Positions 6,890-15,784 are shown, counted from the stretch's first letter. The stretch is DNA of 22,306 nucleotides from Gammaproteobacteria bacterium (GCA_013041975.1 JABDQZ010000264.1:1-22306), one strand, 5' to 3'. Numbers and translations: made by a program. The notes: generated from the sequence alone by a model not told the origin.

Positions 6890-8478
6890 GCTACGCCAAG
6901 TAAAGTATCCGGCTGATAAAAGTCTTTACGTCTTTCACCCGGCAGTTTACGCAACAATAGAGAACCGGCACTCATTTCTTCAGGAACAGCTAATCCCATT
7001 AATTCAAGTATAGTCGGTGCGACATTCGATAATCCACCAGCAGAGGACAGTTGCCAGTTTTCTTCATCAACAACCAGGCAGGGAACCGGGTAAGTCGTAT
7101 GTTGTGTATTAGGCTCTCCGGTATATGGATCAATAATCTCTTCACAGTTACCATGATCCGCAGTCACAATGACTGAATAACCATTGTTTTCGGCAGCATG
7201 TATTACACGTGACACCTCAAAATCCAGTGTTTCCACAGCTTCCAGTATGGCATGCTTTTTAGCCGTGTGTCCTACCATGTCACCATTGGCAAAATTCACC
7301 ACGATGAAGGCAAAGTCTTTATTGTTAAGAGCACTAACAACAGTATCAGCGACTTCCTGCGCACTCATGGAAGGCTTCAGGTCATAGGTAGCCACTTTTG
7401 GAGAGGGTATTAGTATCTGCTCTTCTCCTTCGTACTTGCCAGCATGCCCTCCATTGAAGAAATATGTGACATGCGCATATTTTTCCGTTTCCGCACTATG
7501 CAACTGTTTTAAGCCTGCTTCACTGATAATCTCTGAAACTGTTATTTCAGGCCGTTCAGGTTCGAAAGCGTAAGGATACGGATAACTACTCTCGTAAGGC
7601 ATCATACAGGTCATACTGACAAGCCCAGTATCACCCCGATCAAAACCTGCAAACGCTTCATCAGCCAGAGCAGATACCAGTTGTCTGGGACGATCTTTTC
7701 TGAAGTTAAAAAAGATCACTTCATCACTTTCCTTAATTGACTCGAATGAAGGTAACAGGATCGGCCTGATAAATTCATCGCTATCGCCTGCATGATAGGC
7801 ACTGCGTATGGCACTTTCAGCACACCGGCCTGATTCACCTTTGGACATGGTCAAGGCTCGCCAGGCTGTTTCGGTGCGTTCCCAGCGATCATCACGGTCC
7901 ATTGCATAAAAACGTCCCATGATGCTGGCAATTGCACCACCGGCCTCATGTAATGCGGTTTCCAGTTCGGGCAGATAGTTAAGTGCGGAAGAAGGTAAAG
8001 TGTCACGCCCATCCGTAATCATGTGCAGCATAGGCGAAACATTTGCCTGCCTGCAGATATTAATCAATGCCATAAGGTGATCTATATGGCTGTGCACTCC
8101 TCCATCAGATACCAGTCCCAGTAAATGTACAGGTCGCTGTTTTTGCTTTGCCCGACTGATGGCTTGAACAAATGCCGCATTGGAAAAAAACTGGCCATTG
8201 CTGATGGCATCAGCAATACAAACGCTGTCCTGACGGATAATAGCACCTGCGCCTAACGTTAAATGACCAACTTCAGAATTACCCATCTGGCCATCAGGTA
8301 AGCCTACGGCATAACCCGAGGCATTGAGTGTAGTGTGGGGATAACGATTGAAGCAGGCATCGAGCTTTGGCGTCATCGCTTCACTGAAACCATTATTGGT
8401 CTTGCAAGGATTGACACCAACCCCGTCAAGGATCACTAGAACCACAGGCTTACGCGGTACCCCGGATACAGAAGACAT
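6886..8478 (-). CDS. gpmI: 2,3-bisphosphoglycerate-independent phosphoglycerate mutase
   Basis: The enzyme interconverts 3-phosphoglycerate and 2-phosphoglycerate in glycolysis and gluconeogenesis using two metal ions. At 530 residues it has the usual length. Visible landmarks are PVVLVILDGVG (metal-binding Asp18), the catalytic Ser68 in MGNSEVGHLTLGAG, ITDGRDTLP, GRFYAMDRDDRWER, FFNFRKDRPRQL, YFFNGG, NFANGDMVGHT and the C-terminal metal site VTADHGNCEEI. A GAGAAAATATC sequence precedes the ATG and serves as a modest ribosome site. It is the first gene of a three-gene set with the AIG2-like gene (4-base overlap) and the RelA/SpoT-like protein. The 180 bases upstream, between it and the exporter gene, hold the inverted repeats described separately. 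Nothing about the protein is unusual. Confidence 0.97.
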   Translation of the reverse strand: MSSVSGVPRKPVVLVILDGVGVNPCKTNNGFSEAMTPKLDACFNRYPHTTLNASGYAVGLPDGQMGNSEVGHLTLGAGAIIRQDSVCIADAISNGQFFSNAAFVQAISRAKQKQRPVHLLGLVSDGGVHSHIDHLMALINICRQANVSPMLHMITDGRDTLPSSALNYLPELETALHEAGGAIASIMGRFYAMDRDDRWERTETAWRALTMSKGESGRCAESAIRSAYHAGDSDEFIRPILLPSFESIKESDEVIFFNFRKDRPRQLVSALADEAFAGFDRGDTGLVSMTCMMPYESSYPYPYAFEPERPEITVSEIISEAGLKQLHSAETEKYAHVTYFFNGGHAGKYEGEEQILIPSPKVATYDLKPSMSAQEVADTVVSALNNKDFAFIVVNFANGDMVGHTAKKHAILEAVETLDFEVSRVIHAAENNGYSVIVTADHGNCEEIIDPYTGEPNTQHTTYPVPCLVVDEENWQLSSAGGLSNVAPTILELMGLAVPEEMSAGSLLLRKLPGERRKDFYQPDTLLGVA

Positions 8479-8546
8479 GATATTTTCTCTTTATAACGTT
8501 AATCGATAATTCATGAGGTTTTCTATTCAACTCTCATGCCATACGT

Positions 8547-8585
8547 AAATTGGCCGAAAAACGGCTTTATTTTGCCAATTTGGCA
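8547..8585 (-). promoter_or_regulatory. Nested inverted repeats in the gpmI leader
   Basis: Two pairings compete. AAATTGGC (8547-8554) is the exact complement of GCCAATTT (8574-8581), enclosing a small GCCG/CGGC stem (8553-8565). Alternatively TGCCAA at 8573-8578 pairs with TTGGCA at 8580-8585. Transcribed on the minus strand toward gpmI, these could act as a weak terminator for the exporter operon, an attenuator, or protein-binding sites. No clean U-run follows on the minus strand, so I do not call a terminator. Confidence 0.3.
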
Positions 8586-8590
8586 CTATT

Positions 8591-8629
8591 ATTGTGCAGA
8601 GGTGTGACAAAAGGGTGACAAATTGTGCA
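8591..8629. repeat. Short direct repeats between exporter and gpmI
   Basis: ATTGTGCA occurs at 8591-8598 and again at 8622-8629. Between them, GTGACAAA is repeated at 8604-8611 and 8615-8622, 11 bases apart, about one helical turn. The spacing suggests a regulator bound to one face of the DNA, but the units are short and chance is possible. Confidence 0.35.
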
Positions 8630-8658
8630 TAAACAGGGTGCACAAGGAGGACTACAAA

Positions 8659-11418
8659 TCAATCTTCACTTCGCTCAATCACTTCAGCCAGTCGCTCACC
8701 CAGTATGCAACTGATATTGAAATTGAGATTGGCAACGATATTAGGGAAATATTTCAGGTCTTTCTGCAAGCGTTCAAAGTCAAAACGCAGCACCTGTACA
8801 TCACCTATTGCCTTTACATCAGCTGTTCGCAAGGTTTCCTTAACAAAGCCAATTTCCCCAAACACATCACCTACCTTGAGATCTGTAATGTGGTGACCAT
8901 GTCGCTCAACAGCAACTTTACCGGCAAGTAACAGGTACATACTTCTTTCAACTGCCCCTTCCCTGATAATCAGGTCGTGATCATAATAATTCTGGTACTC
9001 AGATATCAGAATCGCCTTACGTATCTGGTAACTGCTCATGCCTATGAACAACGGGCTCTTTTTAAGCAGGTCTTTTTGCATGCGCATCACCAGAATTTCA
9101 TACAAGCCAACCAGTCGAACGCGTGACATGATGATAGGGGTGATCAGCAGGTTGGCATAGACTGCAAATAACATGGTCATAGCTGACATGGCACCAAACT
9201 GGGCTACAACGGTAAAGTTGGAAAACAACAGCACTCCAAATCCAACAGCCAGAGACAGGCTGGTAACGACTATCGGCATGGCTTCATGCTGGACCGTTTC
9301 CCGCACCGCCTGCTCATTATCACTGGTTTTTCGGCATAAATCGTTATAATGCGAAAACAGATGAATCGTCCCATCCACAGCAATGCCAATAGCAATGACA
9401 GCTACCATAGCCGTTCCAGGATTTAACGAAATACCCAGTAACCCCATGACACCAAACATCAGAATGATGGGTATCATACTCGGAATCAGTGCAATAAAGC
9501 CGCCCTTGAACGAGGTAAACATGGCTGACATCAACAGAAAAATAACCAGTAACAGAACACCCAGCGATTTAACCTGAGCCGTCATCAGTGATTCTGCTGC
9601 ACGGTTGATCATCAGGTTTTCACCCGTGACAAAACCTCTCATGTCAACACCGGCGATTCTTGAGACTACCTGTTCAAGTTCAGCAATATGCTTGTTCAGG
9701 GTTCTGGAGTCTGTCACATTGTGGCGTACCACAATATTGACCCGTTGATAATCATGGCTGACATAACTTTCGAGATCATGGCGATGAAAAAACAGCAGAA
9801 ACTGGGCTACCTGTTCTCTACTACGCGGTACTTTCCATGCATTGCGATTGCCAGAATGAAACTCCTGATTGATCAGTGAAAGATGGTCTGCCAGGGAAAT
9901 GCTGCGATCAAAGATACCCTGCTTTTCGAGAAACTCCTGTATTTTTACCAGGCGATTGATATTGTCAGGAAACTGGAAGGCCTTGTCCTGGTCACTTTCC
10001 AGTGTGATGAAAAAGGTTTTCATACCCGATAAATCCCTATGCAGGGCATGCACATCCTTGATCAGCTGCCGATCTGCCCTGAAATAGGACAAGGGATCAT
10101 TAGTTACAAACAGATTGGCTGCCTGCCAGGCAAAAAACACACATAACGCTGTCGTAGTGATCAGGATACTTTTTGAATAATGTTTGTTGCCGGCATCGAA
10201 CAACCTGTAGACAAAACCGGGAACACCGGAAAGATTCTTTTTGTTGTTGCTGAAAATACTCGTTTTCGGCCCCATATTTCTCAACAGCAAAGGAACCAGC
10301 AACAAGGTGATAATACCGTTGGAGATAATAGCCACGGTCGAAGCAATGGCGAAGTGCTGTATCAAGCCAATACTACTGAAAATGTTACTGGCAAAACCGA
10401 GGCTGGTTGTCAGTATGGTAAGTAACATCGGTACGCCGACATTTTTGAGCATGAAATGCACCGCAAACTGGCGCCTATGCTCAGCCTTGTTTTCCAGTCC
10501 ATGAAAATAGGAAACCATCAGGTGAGTGTCTTCTGTTGAGCCGATGACAATGATCAGTGAAGGCAACATGGCCGTGAGAATATTGATCGGGATGTTGAAC
10601 CATCCCATGAAACCGAGCGCCCATAGCAGGCTCAGTCCAGATGTGATCAGAGGCACCAGTGCCGTGCTGAAACTCCTTATGAAGACCAGCAGCGTCACAA
10701 TCAGAATCAGAATGGATAATGGGCCAAGCATTACCAGGTCATCAAACAGACTGGATTTTAGTTCAGCGTTAATCCTTGATGATCCCAACTGGAATAGGTA
10801 ACCGAATGCATCACGATAGTTTTCCAGCACATTATCCAGTTCTGCACTGTAATTCTGTTCATTGTCTTCTTCATTGTCCCGGAAAGTAACCAGCAAGGTC
10901 ATGGCATTACCTTGCTCCGCAACAAACTGCCCCCTGATTAACGGGTTGTACAAGGCCTGTGCCTTTATTTCTTCAATCTGTTGGGCTGTATCCGGGACTT
11001 CCGGCATCAGTTCAATCGTTTTAACACTACTCTGATTACCACGAACACTGCGCAAGTTAACAATGCTCTCAACACGTTTAACAAAATCCAGCCTCTCCAG
11101 GTCATGGTGTAATTTTTTAAATGCGCCAAGCTTTTCAGTAGTCCATAAACTGCCATCACTGACATAGACCAGGTTCTTATTGTCTGAACCGAACTCACTC
11201 GAAACCCTTTTATAAACCTGTTTGCCTTTGTCGTATTCAGGAATAAGGCTTTGAAAACCGGTGTCGATTTCAAGTCGCTGTAAACCGGACAGGCTGATCA
11301 CTGTCACCAGGAACAACAGCAATAGCACCAGCGTCTGATGACGCAAGGTAAAGTCGAATATTCTCGAAAAAATTGCGCCGGGACTGCTATGCGATGTAGG
11401 GTTCATTTCAATCATCAT
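8659..11418 (-). CDS. RND/MMPL-family exporter with C-terminal cyclic-nucleotide-binding domain
   Basis: This 919-residue inner-membrane protein is of the RND superfamily group often called predicted exporters (COG1033-like). A first helix at about 28-46 is followed by a periplasmic loop with DTGFQSLIPEYDKG, then a helix bundle with ITAMLPSLIIVIGSTEDTHLM (about 295-315). A second helix and periplasmic loop follow, and a second bundle holds AVIAIGIAVDGTIHLFSHY, the duplicated RND layout. Residues 788-919 form a CAP-type cyclic-nucleotide-binding domain: REGAVERSMYLLLAGKVAV, then FGEIGFVKETLRTADVKA with the ligand-contacting Glu855 and Arg864 in place. Such pumps move lipids or hydrophobic molecules across the envelope; the CAP domain would face the cytoplasm and could gate transport. 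ATG 11418 overlaps the LolA-like gene by 11 bases. ATG 11415, 6 bases from an AGG, is an equally good start. It is the last gene of the pqi operon. Confidence 0.85.
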   Translation of the reverse strand: MMIEMNPTSHSSPGAIFSRIFDFTLRHQTLVLLLLFLVTVISLSGLQRLEIDTGFQSLIPEYDKGKQVYKRVSSEFGSDNKNLVYVSDGSLWTTEKLGAFKKLHHDLERLDFVKRVESIVNLRSVRGNQSSVKTIELMPEVPDTAQQIEEIKAQALYNPLIRGQFVAEQGNAMTLLVTFRDNEEDNEQNYSAELDNVLENYRDAFGYLFQLGSSRINAELKSSLFDDLVMLGPLSILILIVTLLVFIRSFSTALVPLITSGLSLLWALGFMGWFNIPINILTAMLPSLIIVIGSTEDTHLMVSYFHGLENKAEHRRQFAVHFMLKNVGVPMLLTILTTSLGFASNIFSSIGLIQHFAIASTVAIISNGIITLLLVPLLLRNMGPKTSIFSNNKKNLSGVPGFVYRLFDAGNKHYSKSILITTTALCVFFAWQAANLFVTNDPLSYFRADRQLIKDVHALHRDLSGMKTFFITLESDQDKAFQFPDNINRLVKIQEFLEKQGIFDRSISLADHLSLINQEFHSGNRNAWKVPRSREQVAQFLLFFHRHDLESYVSHDYQRVNIVVRHNVTDSRTLNKHIAELEQVVSRIAGVDMRGFVTGENLMINRAAESLMTAQVKSLGVLLLVIFLLMSAMFTSFKGGFIALIPSMIPIILMFGVMGLLGISLNPGTAMVAVIAIGIAVDGTIHLFSHYNDLCRKTSDNEQAVRETVQHEAMPIVVTSLSLAVGFGVLLFSNFTVVAQFGAMSAMTMLFAVYANLLITPIIMSRVRLVGLYEILVMRMQKDLLKKSPLFIGMSSYQIRKAILISEYQNYYDHDLIIREGAVERSMYLLLAGKVAVERHGHHITDLKVGDVFGEIGFVKETLRTADVKAIGDVQVLRFDFERLQKDLKYFPNIVANLNFNISCILGERLAEVIERSED

Positions 11419-12283
11419 TAGCCTGCGCAGGTTTATCAGGAGTCAATGTATTGTCAAAGATATGCTGGACGGTAGAGGCCATGTGATTATGGTTGAACAA
11501 CCACTGTTGAGAGAACATTTTTGGCGGTACATAGTCTGGAGAAAAGACACGCTCCCTGGTTTTGATCAGTGTTTTATGTTGGTCAGTCAGGTTATCCATC
11601 AATACCATATCGGGTTTCCAAAATGAGGCTCCGTACTGTTTGAACTCATGCTGGGTCAATGTCTTGATATGTCGCCCTTGTCGATTGAAGAAGCGGGTTT
11701 TGAATACCAGCAAATTATCTTTACTGACTGTATGTATGCGTCTTGAATAACCGCTCTGTTTAAGTATCGTGTTATCGACTGGCCTTGCTTCAATAATGTA
11801 ATAACTGGTTTCGCCAACAGCCTCATCTTCCAGTCTTTTATAGCTGAAATCATCATGCCTGTCCGGCTTCAGGTCATAGACCGAAAAATCAGTGCCGAGA
11901 AAACGTTCACTACTACTTTCTCCCTCGCTGGAAATCATTCGATCGTCAAATGCAGGCAGATAGATACCTGCCTGTATGGCATCATCGTTTTGCTGGCTTG
12001 CCAGCAATGCAACGCCCTTGACTTCTTCGGGTGAATCGAACACCAGCAAGACATTAACTTTCCCGGAAGCATCAACACGAATATATCGACGTGTATTTCT
12101 CACATCACGGTTGCCTTCCTTATCGATGAGGATCATTGACTGTTCCTCATAGATGTAGGGGTATTGCTCCTGTTGTCCATGAACCTGTTTCATAATGGTC
12201 TGAGCATCTGGCTCTACAGCCATTACCGATACAGCCAGGCTGCTCAGTAACGACAGATGTAGTAATTTCAGACTATTTGGCAT
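11408..12283 (-). CDS. LolA-like periplasmic outer-membrane lipoprotein-sorting protein
   Basis: This 291-residue protein has a Sec signal peptide (about 1-22, ending SVMAV) and no lipobox, so it should be soluble in the periplasm. The mature part matches the LolA/LolB-like group annotated as outer membrane lipoprotein-sorting proteins: ARYIRVDASG-type strand (RRYIRVDASGKVNVLLVFDSPEEVKGVALL), then GIYLPAFDDRMISSE, GTDFSVYDL, YYIIEARP and GYSRRIHTV. This fold binds acyl chains in a hydrophobic half-barrel. Genes of this type are commonly found next to RND exporters of the kind encoded just downstream, and here the two overlap by 11 bases (or 8 with the second ATG). The start at 12283 overlaps the pqiC stop by 11 bases (ATGCCAAATAG). 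No ribosome site is visible, so it depends on coupling. The likely role is to carry lipid or lipoprotein from the pump, or to it. Confidence 0.8.
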   Translation of the reverse strand: MPNSLKLLHLSLLSSLAVSVMAVEPDAQTIMKQVHGQQEQYPYIYEEQSMILIDKEGNRDVRNTRRYIRVDASGKVNVLLVFDSPEEVKGVALLASQQNDDAIQAGIYLPAFDDRMISSEGESSSERFLGTDFSVYDLKPDRHDDFSYKRLEDEAVGETSYYIIEARPVDNTILKQSGYSRRIHTVSKDNLLVFKTRFFNRQGRHIKTLTQHEFKQYGASFWKPDMVLMDNLTDQHKTLIKTRERVFSPDYVPPKMFSQQWLFNHNHMASTVQHIFDNTLTPDKPAQANDD

Positions 12284-12875
12284 CCGCTACAATAGTTATT
12301 GCCAGAGTCTTGCTAAAACGCGCAAAAGTATCACTCATGGCTGAAACAATGGATTGATAATCATCAGCAGAAATCAATTCTTCACTTACGATATCTTCTG
12401 TAGCAGAAGCAACCAAACTCATATTCGCTGATTTAACAAGACGCCACTGCACAGATAGCTCTATGTAGCCTTGGGCATTTCGCTCAAACTGTATGATGGT
12501 AACTTCCAACTGGTATTGCGGCTTGATTGGCAAACTGTGAGGTATGGCTGCGATTCGACTTGACTGAAGCAGATGGGAAAGGTTTTTAACCAGCACACGC
12601 GACAGATTTTTTCTGAGCTTTCCACCCCAGCGGTTCGACTCTGAAAAATGCAGACGGTTTTCGCTTTGACGAATCACAATCTGTTTACGATCGAGGTATG
12701 GCGGTATATGTAATGCAGCAATTTCCACAGCCGGAGCTTTTTCTTTATCATTATTAATCGGCGCCTGGTTTATATCAGCGTTCAGCACATAGAAACTGGC
12801 CGGTTTCGAATTATTGGACAAACAGCCCGACAGCATCAGAATCATTGCCACTATCAGAATCAGTTTATTGTTCAT
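12273..12875 (-). CDS. pqiC: PqiC-type outer-membrane lipoprotein of the Pqi lipid-transport system
   Basis: PqiC is the outer-membrane anchored partner of PqiB (DUF330/ABC-type transport auxiliary lipoprotein). The product starting at ATG 12875 has 200 residues with a signal peptide and lipobox LSGC; the lipidated Cys is residue 18 from this start. The sequence ASFYVLNAD after the lipobox, then IPPYLDRKQIVIR and WGGKLRKNLSRVLVKNL match the conserved PqiC pattern. I prefer the ATG to a TTG four codons upstream because it is a standard start and overlaps the pqiB stop by 11 bases (ATGAACAATAA). An AAAGG lies close upstream but is too near to be a good ribosome site. It is followed without a gap by the LolA-like gene. 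The family call is firm. Confidence 0.85.
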   Translation of the reverse strand: MNNKLILIVAMILMLSGCLSNNSKPASFYVLNADINQAPINNDKEKAPAVEIAALHIPPYLDRKQIVIRQSENRLHFSESNRWGGKLRKNLSRVLVKNLSHLLQSSRIAAIPHSLPIKPQYQLEVTIIQFERNAQGYIELSVQWRLVKSANMSLVASATEDIVSEELISADDYQSIVSAMSDTFARFSKTLAITIVADAK

Positions 12876-14514
12876 TGCCTTTACCAAAAATCAGTGATTG
12901 GGGGTTTTCTTCAAGCAGTTCCAGGAAGCCTTGTAAAGCCCGCGCTGCTTCAGCCATTTCATCTGCCATCTGGATAAAACGGAACTGCATCGGAGAATCA
13001 GTACGTAACAGGTTATCCATCAAACTGAGCGTTGATTGTAAACTCGTTAGCGTCTGCTTGCCGGTTTCCAGTGTAGCATTGACGTTTTCCGTATCCAGAC
13101 TTTTCAAAGTGGCTTTGAAAACAACCAGAGACTCTTTCAGTTCAATCACTGTCTCGCCTATATCCGGGTTATTGGTTAGCTTGTTGAGACCTTGCAGTGT
13201 GCCGTGTAATTCATCACTAATCTCAACCAGCTTGACCTTATCGAGTTTGGCGAGAACACCCTTTATGGAGTTGGTGATCTGCTCCAGTTCAGCTGGAATG
13301 GTTGGAAGTTCCGGGATTTTATCCTGCCCACTGACCAGTCTTACTCGCGTATCAGGATGCATATCCAGTTCGACAAACAGTTTGCCCGTTAACAGGCTAC
13401 CGGTTTGAAGCCTGGCCCGCAGCCCCTGGTCAACCAGGGTTTTCAAGGTATCATAGGGTGACTGGGCTTCGCCCTTGCTGATAACACGTTCTGGCTCAAT
13501 TTCTACTAGTACCGGAATGCGGAATGTGCTGTCATTAGGATCAAACTCCAGCCTGACATCAACAACCCGTCCCACCTTGATACCCTTGAATTCAACCGGT
13601 GCGCCGATATTAAGACCTCTGACCGAACCTTCAAAAAACATAACAAAATTGATTTTTTGTGCAAATGTCTGTTCTTCAATCGATTCGAATGTTTCATGCA
13701 GTGTAAAAACCAGCTCCTCGATATTTTCTGTCGAATCCTCAATGTTCTGCGGCGTATCAAAAGCCACGCCCCCTAGCAGCATGGACTGGAAGGATTCTGT
13801 GCGCATATTGAAACCTTCAGAACTCATGCTGATATCCACACCGCTGACATTCCAGAAACGACTGTTACCCTTGACCAGTTCATCAAACGGTGACTTGATA
13901 AAAGCATGTATGAAAACACTGCGCCGGTCGTTGCCCAGCTCGTACCCCTGGATTTCACCCGCCTGAATACCTCGGTAGTACACCGGTGAACCAATATCAA
14001 TCGAGCCCAGTTTTTCTGCTTGCAGCACAATCTCTTTACCCGCTTCATCAGCCTTGACGACGGGGGGATCTTCAAGCCCAATAAAATGTGACTGCACGGC
14101 TCCATCACCTGGTTCAATTTCGATATAGGCTCCGGAGACCAGCGTACCCAGGCCTGATGCACCTCTCAGGCTTAAACGTGGCCTGACGACCCAAAAATTG
14201 GTGCCTCGCTTGAGAAAACCCGACGACTGTTTATCAACCTGTACCGAGATAAGAACGGTTTTCAGATCATCAGAAAAACTGACTGACTGAACCACGCCAA
14301 TATCGACACTTTTGTACTTGACCTTGGTTTTACCAGCTTCGACACCTTCAGCGGTATTAAAACTGACCGTTATAACAGGTCCCTGTTCATTGACGGTTTT
14401 CACCACCAGCCAGATGCCAATCACCATCGTAATGACAGGCACCAGCCAGATGATTGAAATACCACTGTGTTTTTTTACACTGGGCTGCATGGGTTGTGGT
14501 GAGTTTTCATTCAT
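12865..14514 (-). CDS. pqiB: PqiB MCE-domain intermembrane transport protein
   Basis: PqiB forms a hexameric tunnel of MCE rings that spans the periplasm and carries phospholipid or other lipids. The 549-residue product is the usual length. A single membrane helix at about 18-41 anchors it in the inner membrane. Three MCE domains follow: one at about 46-140 (FNTAEGVEAG and KYKSVDIGVV), one at about 160-255 (GSPVYYRGIQAGEI), and one at about 285-385 (GAPVEFKGIKVGRV). The C-terminal part (about 400-535) is predicted coiled coil or long helix, matching the needle of the MCE assembly. The ATG at 14514 overlaps the pqiA stop by 8 bases (ATGAATGA) and no ribosome site is visible, so translation should be coupled to pqiA. 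It works with PqiA in the inner membrane and PqiC in the outer membrane. Confidence 0.93.
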   Translation of the reverse strand: MNENSPQPMQPSVKKHSGISIIWLVPVITMVIGIWLVVKTVNEQGPVITVSFNTAEGVEAGKTKVKYKSVDIGVVQSVSFSDDLKTVLISVQVDKQSSGFLKRGTNFWVVRPRLSLRGASGLGTLVSGAYIEIEPGDGAVQSHFIGLEDPPVVKADEAGKEIVLQAEKLGSIDIGSPVYYRGIQAGEIQGYELGNDRRSVFIHAFIKSPFDELVKGNSRFWNVSGVDISMSSEGFNMRTESFQSMLLGGVAFDTPQNIEDSTENIEELVFTLHETFESIEEQTFAQKINFVMFFEGSVRGLNIGAPVEFKGIKVGRVVDVRLEFDPNDSTFRIPVLVEIEPERVISKGEAQSPYDTLKTLVDQGLRARLQTGSLLTGKLFVELDMHPDTRVRLVSGQDKIPELPTIPAELEQITNSIKGVLAKLDKVKLVEISDELHGTLQGLNKLTNNPDIGETVIELKESLVVFKATLKSLDTENVNATLETGKQTLTSLQSTLSLMDNLLRTDSPMQFRFIQMADEMAEAARALQGFLELLEENPQSLIFGKGNEQ

Positions 14515-15742
14515 GAGGTGTTCGACAATTATCCCAGATCAGACGTGAATCAAAGCTGTGCGCTGCAAATAATGTTATCACGACCACTGCTGCAAAGAAT
14601 GTTGCACCGGGCCCGGCCTCAATCGTGGCGAAGGCATCAAGTTTAACCAATGAAATCAGGATCCCTATCAGGAAGATATCAATCATCGACCAGGCACCAA
14701 CAACTTCGGTCACCCTGAACAATAACGTTCGGTCTTTGGGGCGCCAACATGACTTGAACTGAATGGAAATTAACAGATAGGCCATGACCAGCAACTTGAG
14801 TACCGGCACCATGATACTGGCAAAAAATACCAGTAATGCCAGTCCCCAGAGCTGTGCCTCGATTAAATGCACAACACCACTCATGATGGTATCCGGGTTA
14901 CCACGACCAAACTGTGTCACTGTCATGATCGGATAAATATTCGCTGGTATGTACAGCAGGGCTGCCGTGAACAGCAATGCCCAGGTTCGACTGAGGCTGT
15001 CCGTTTTCCTTAAAGAAAGCTTTTCCCCACAACGCGGACAGTTCTCATACTGGTCATTGTGCAAAACCAGGTGACAACTGCCACAGCTGGTCAGCCCGTG
15101 TTTCACAGGATGGTGTTCATCGCCTTTCACTCTGGAATGCTCTGAAACACGATGCCAGATCAATCGCTCGTCAAGACTGGCCTGTGCTGCCACCATGGTA
15201 ACCAGCAGCCCCGCCATAAAAAACAGTGAAGGCCCGGGAATCACTGTTGCCAGATCCATCAACTTGACGATAGCAACGAGCACGCCCAGCATAAAAACAC
15301 CGACCAGGCTCCAGGGAAACAGTTTCTTCACCCAGCGAAATACGGTAAATGTTGACTCAAAGTGCCTGTCAAAAATCAGTGGCAATACAACATACAACAA
15401 GCCGGCAATAACAAGAAACGGAAACAGAATGCTGGTCAGAAAGACCAGAACAGCAAGTTCAGGAAATCCCTGATTCAACAATTCCAGCGTAGCCGAAACC
15501 AGCACATTTTCTTCTATGCGCTCTCCCATTTTCATGGAAAGAAACGGGAACAGATGCGACAGGACGAAAAGCAATAATGCTGTAAGCGAAAATACCAGTA
15601 CCTTGTCCAGGCTGTGATTAACCTGGCGATAGAGTTCCGACCCGCATTGGGAACACTCGGCTTTGCCATTAACGGGAAGCTCTATCACTTCATGCAAGGC
15701 ATCGCATTCATGACAGGTCATCCAGTCCGAGACGGAGTGCAT
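14507..15742 (-). CDS. pqiA: PqiA inner-membrane protein of the Pqi lipid-transport system
   Basis: PqiA is the multi-pass inner-membrane partner of PqiB. The 411-residue product has two similar halves, each with a four-Cys zinc-ribbon followed by about four membrane helices. The first set is CHEC and CSQC (residues 10-13 and 30-33 from this start); the second is CGSC and CPRC (220-223 and 235-238). The membrane parts carry LFPFLSMKMGERIEE, LVAIVKLMDLA, PANIYPIMTV and GAWSMIDIFLIGILISLVKL, typical of the PqiA family. I chose the ATG at 15742 because GGGAG sits 5 bases before it, whereas the ATG 11 codons upstream (15775) has none; this also gives an N terminus close to that of known PqiA. It opens the five-gene operon. 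A palindrome at 15785-15800 lies just upstream. PqiABC is often induced by redox-cycling agents; regulation here is not shown. Confidence 0.92.
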   Translation of the reverse strand: MHSVSDWMTCHECDALHEVIELPVNGKAECSQCGSELYRQVNHSLDKVLVFSLTALLLFVLSHLFPFLSMKMGERIEENVLVSATLELLNQGFPELAVLVFLTSILFPFLVIAGLLYVVLPLIFDRHFESTFTVFRWVKKLFPWSLVGVFMLGVLVAIVKLMDLATVIPGPSLFFMAGLLVTMVAAQASLDERLIWHRVSEHSRVKGDEHHPVKHGLTSCGSCHLVLHNDQYENCPRCGEKLSLRKTDSLSRTWALLFTAALLYIPANIYPIMTVTQFGRGNPDTIMSGVVHLIEAQLWGLALLVFFASIMVPVLKLLVMAYLLISIQFKSCWRPKDRTLLFRVTEVVGAWSMIDIFLIGILISLVKLDAFATIEAGPGATFFAAVVVITLFAAHSFDSRLIWDNCRTPHE

Positions 15743-15747
15743 TTCAA

Positions 15748-15752
15748 CTCCC
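15748..15752 (-). promoter_or_regulatory. Shine-Dalgarno that selects the pqiA start
   Basis: The minus strand has GGGAG, then TTGAA, then the ATG at 15742. The upstream in-frame ATG at 15775 is preceded by AAAATTGAA, which has no ribosome site. Confidence 0.65.
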
Positions 15753-15784
15753 TGATTGTCTTTGGGATTCTTCATTTCAATTTT

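Noticed and set aside
8580..8598. TTGGCAC-N5-TTGTG resembling a sigma-54 promoter on the plus strand
   Set aside because: The -12 element has GT where GC is needed, and no plus-strand gene follows; the exporter and gpmI are both on the minus strand.
12845..13966. Plus-strand frames of 187 and 163 codons opposite pqiB
   Set aside because: They are Ser- and Leu-rich shadows of a well-conserved coding sequence, with no ribosome site or domain.
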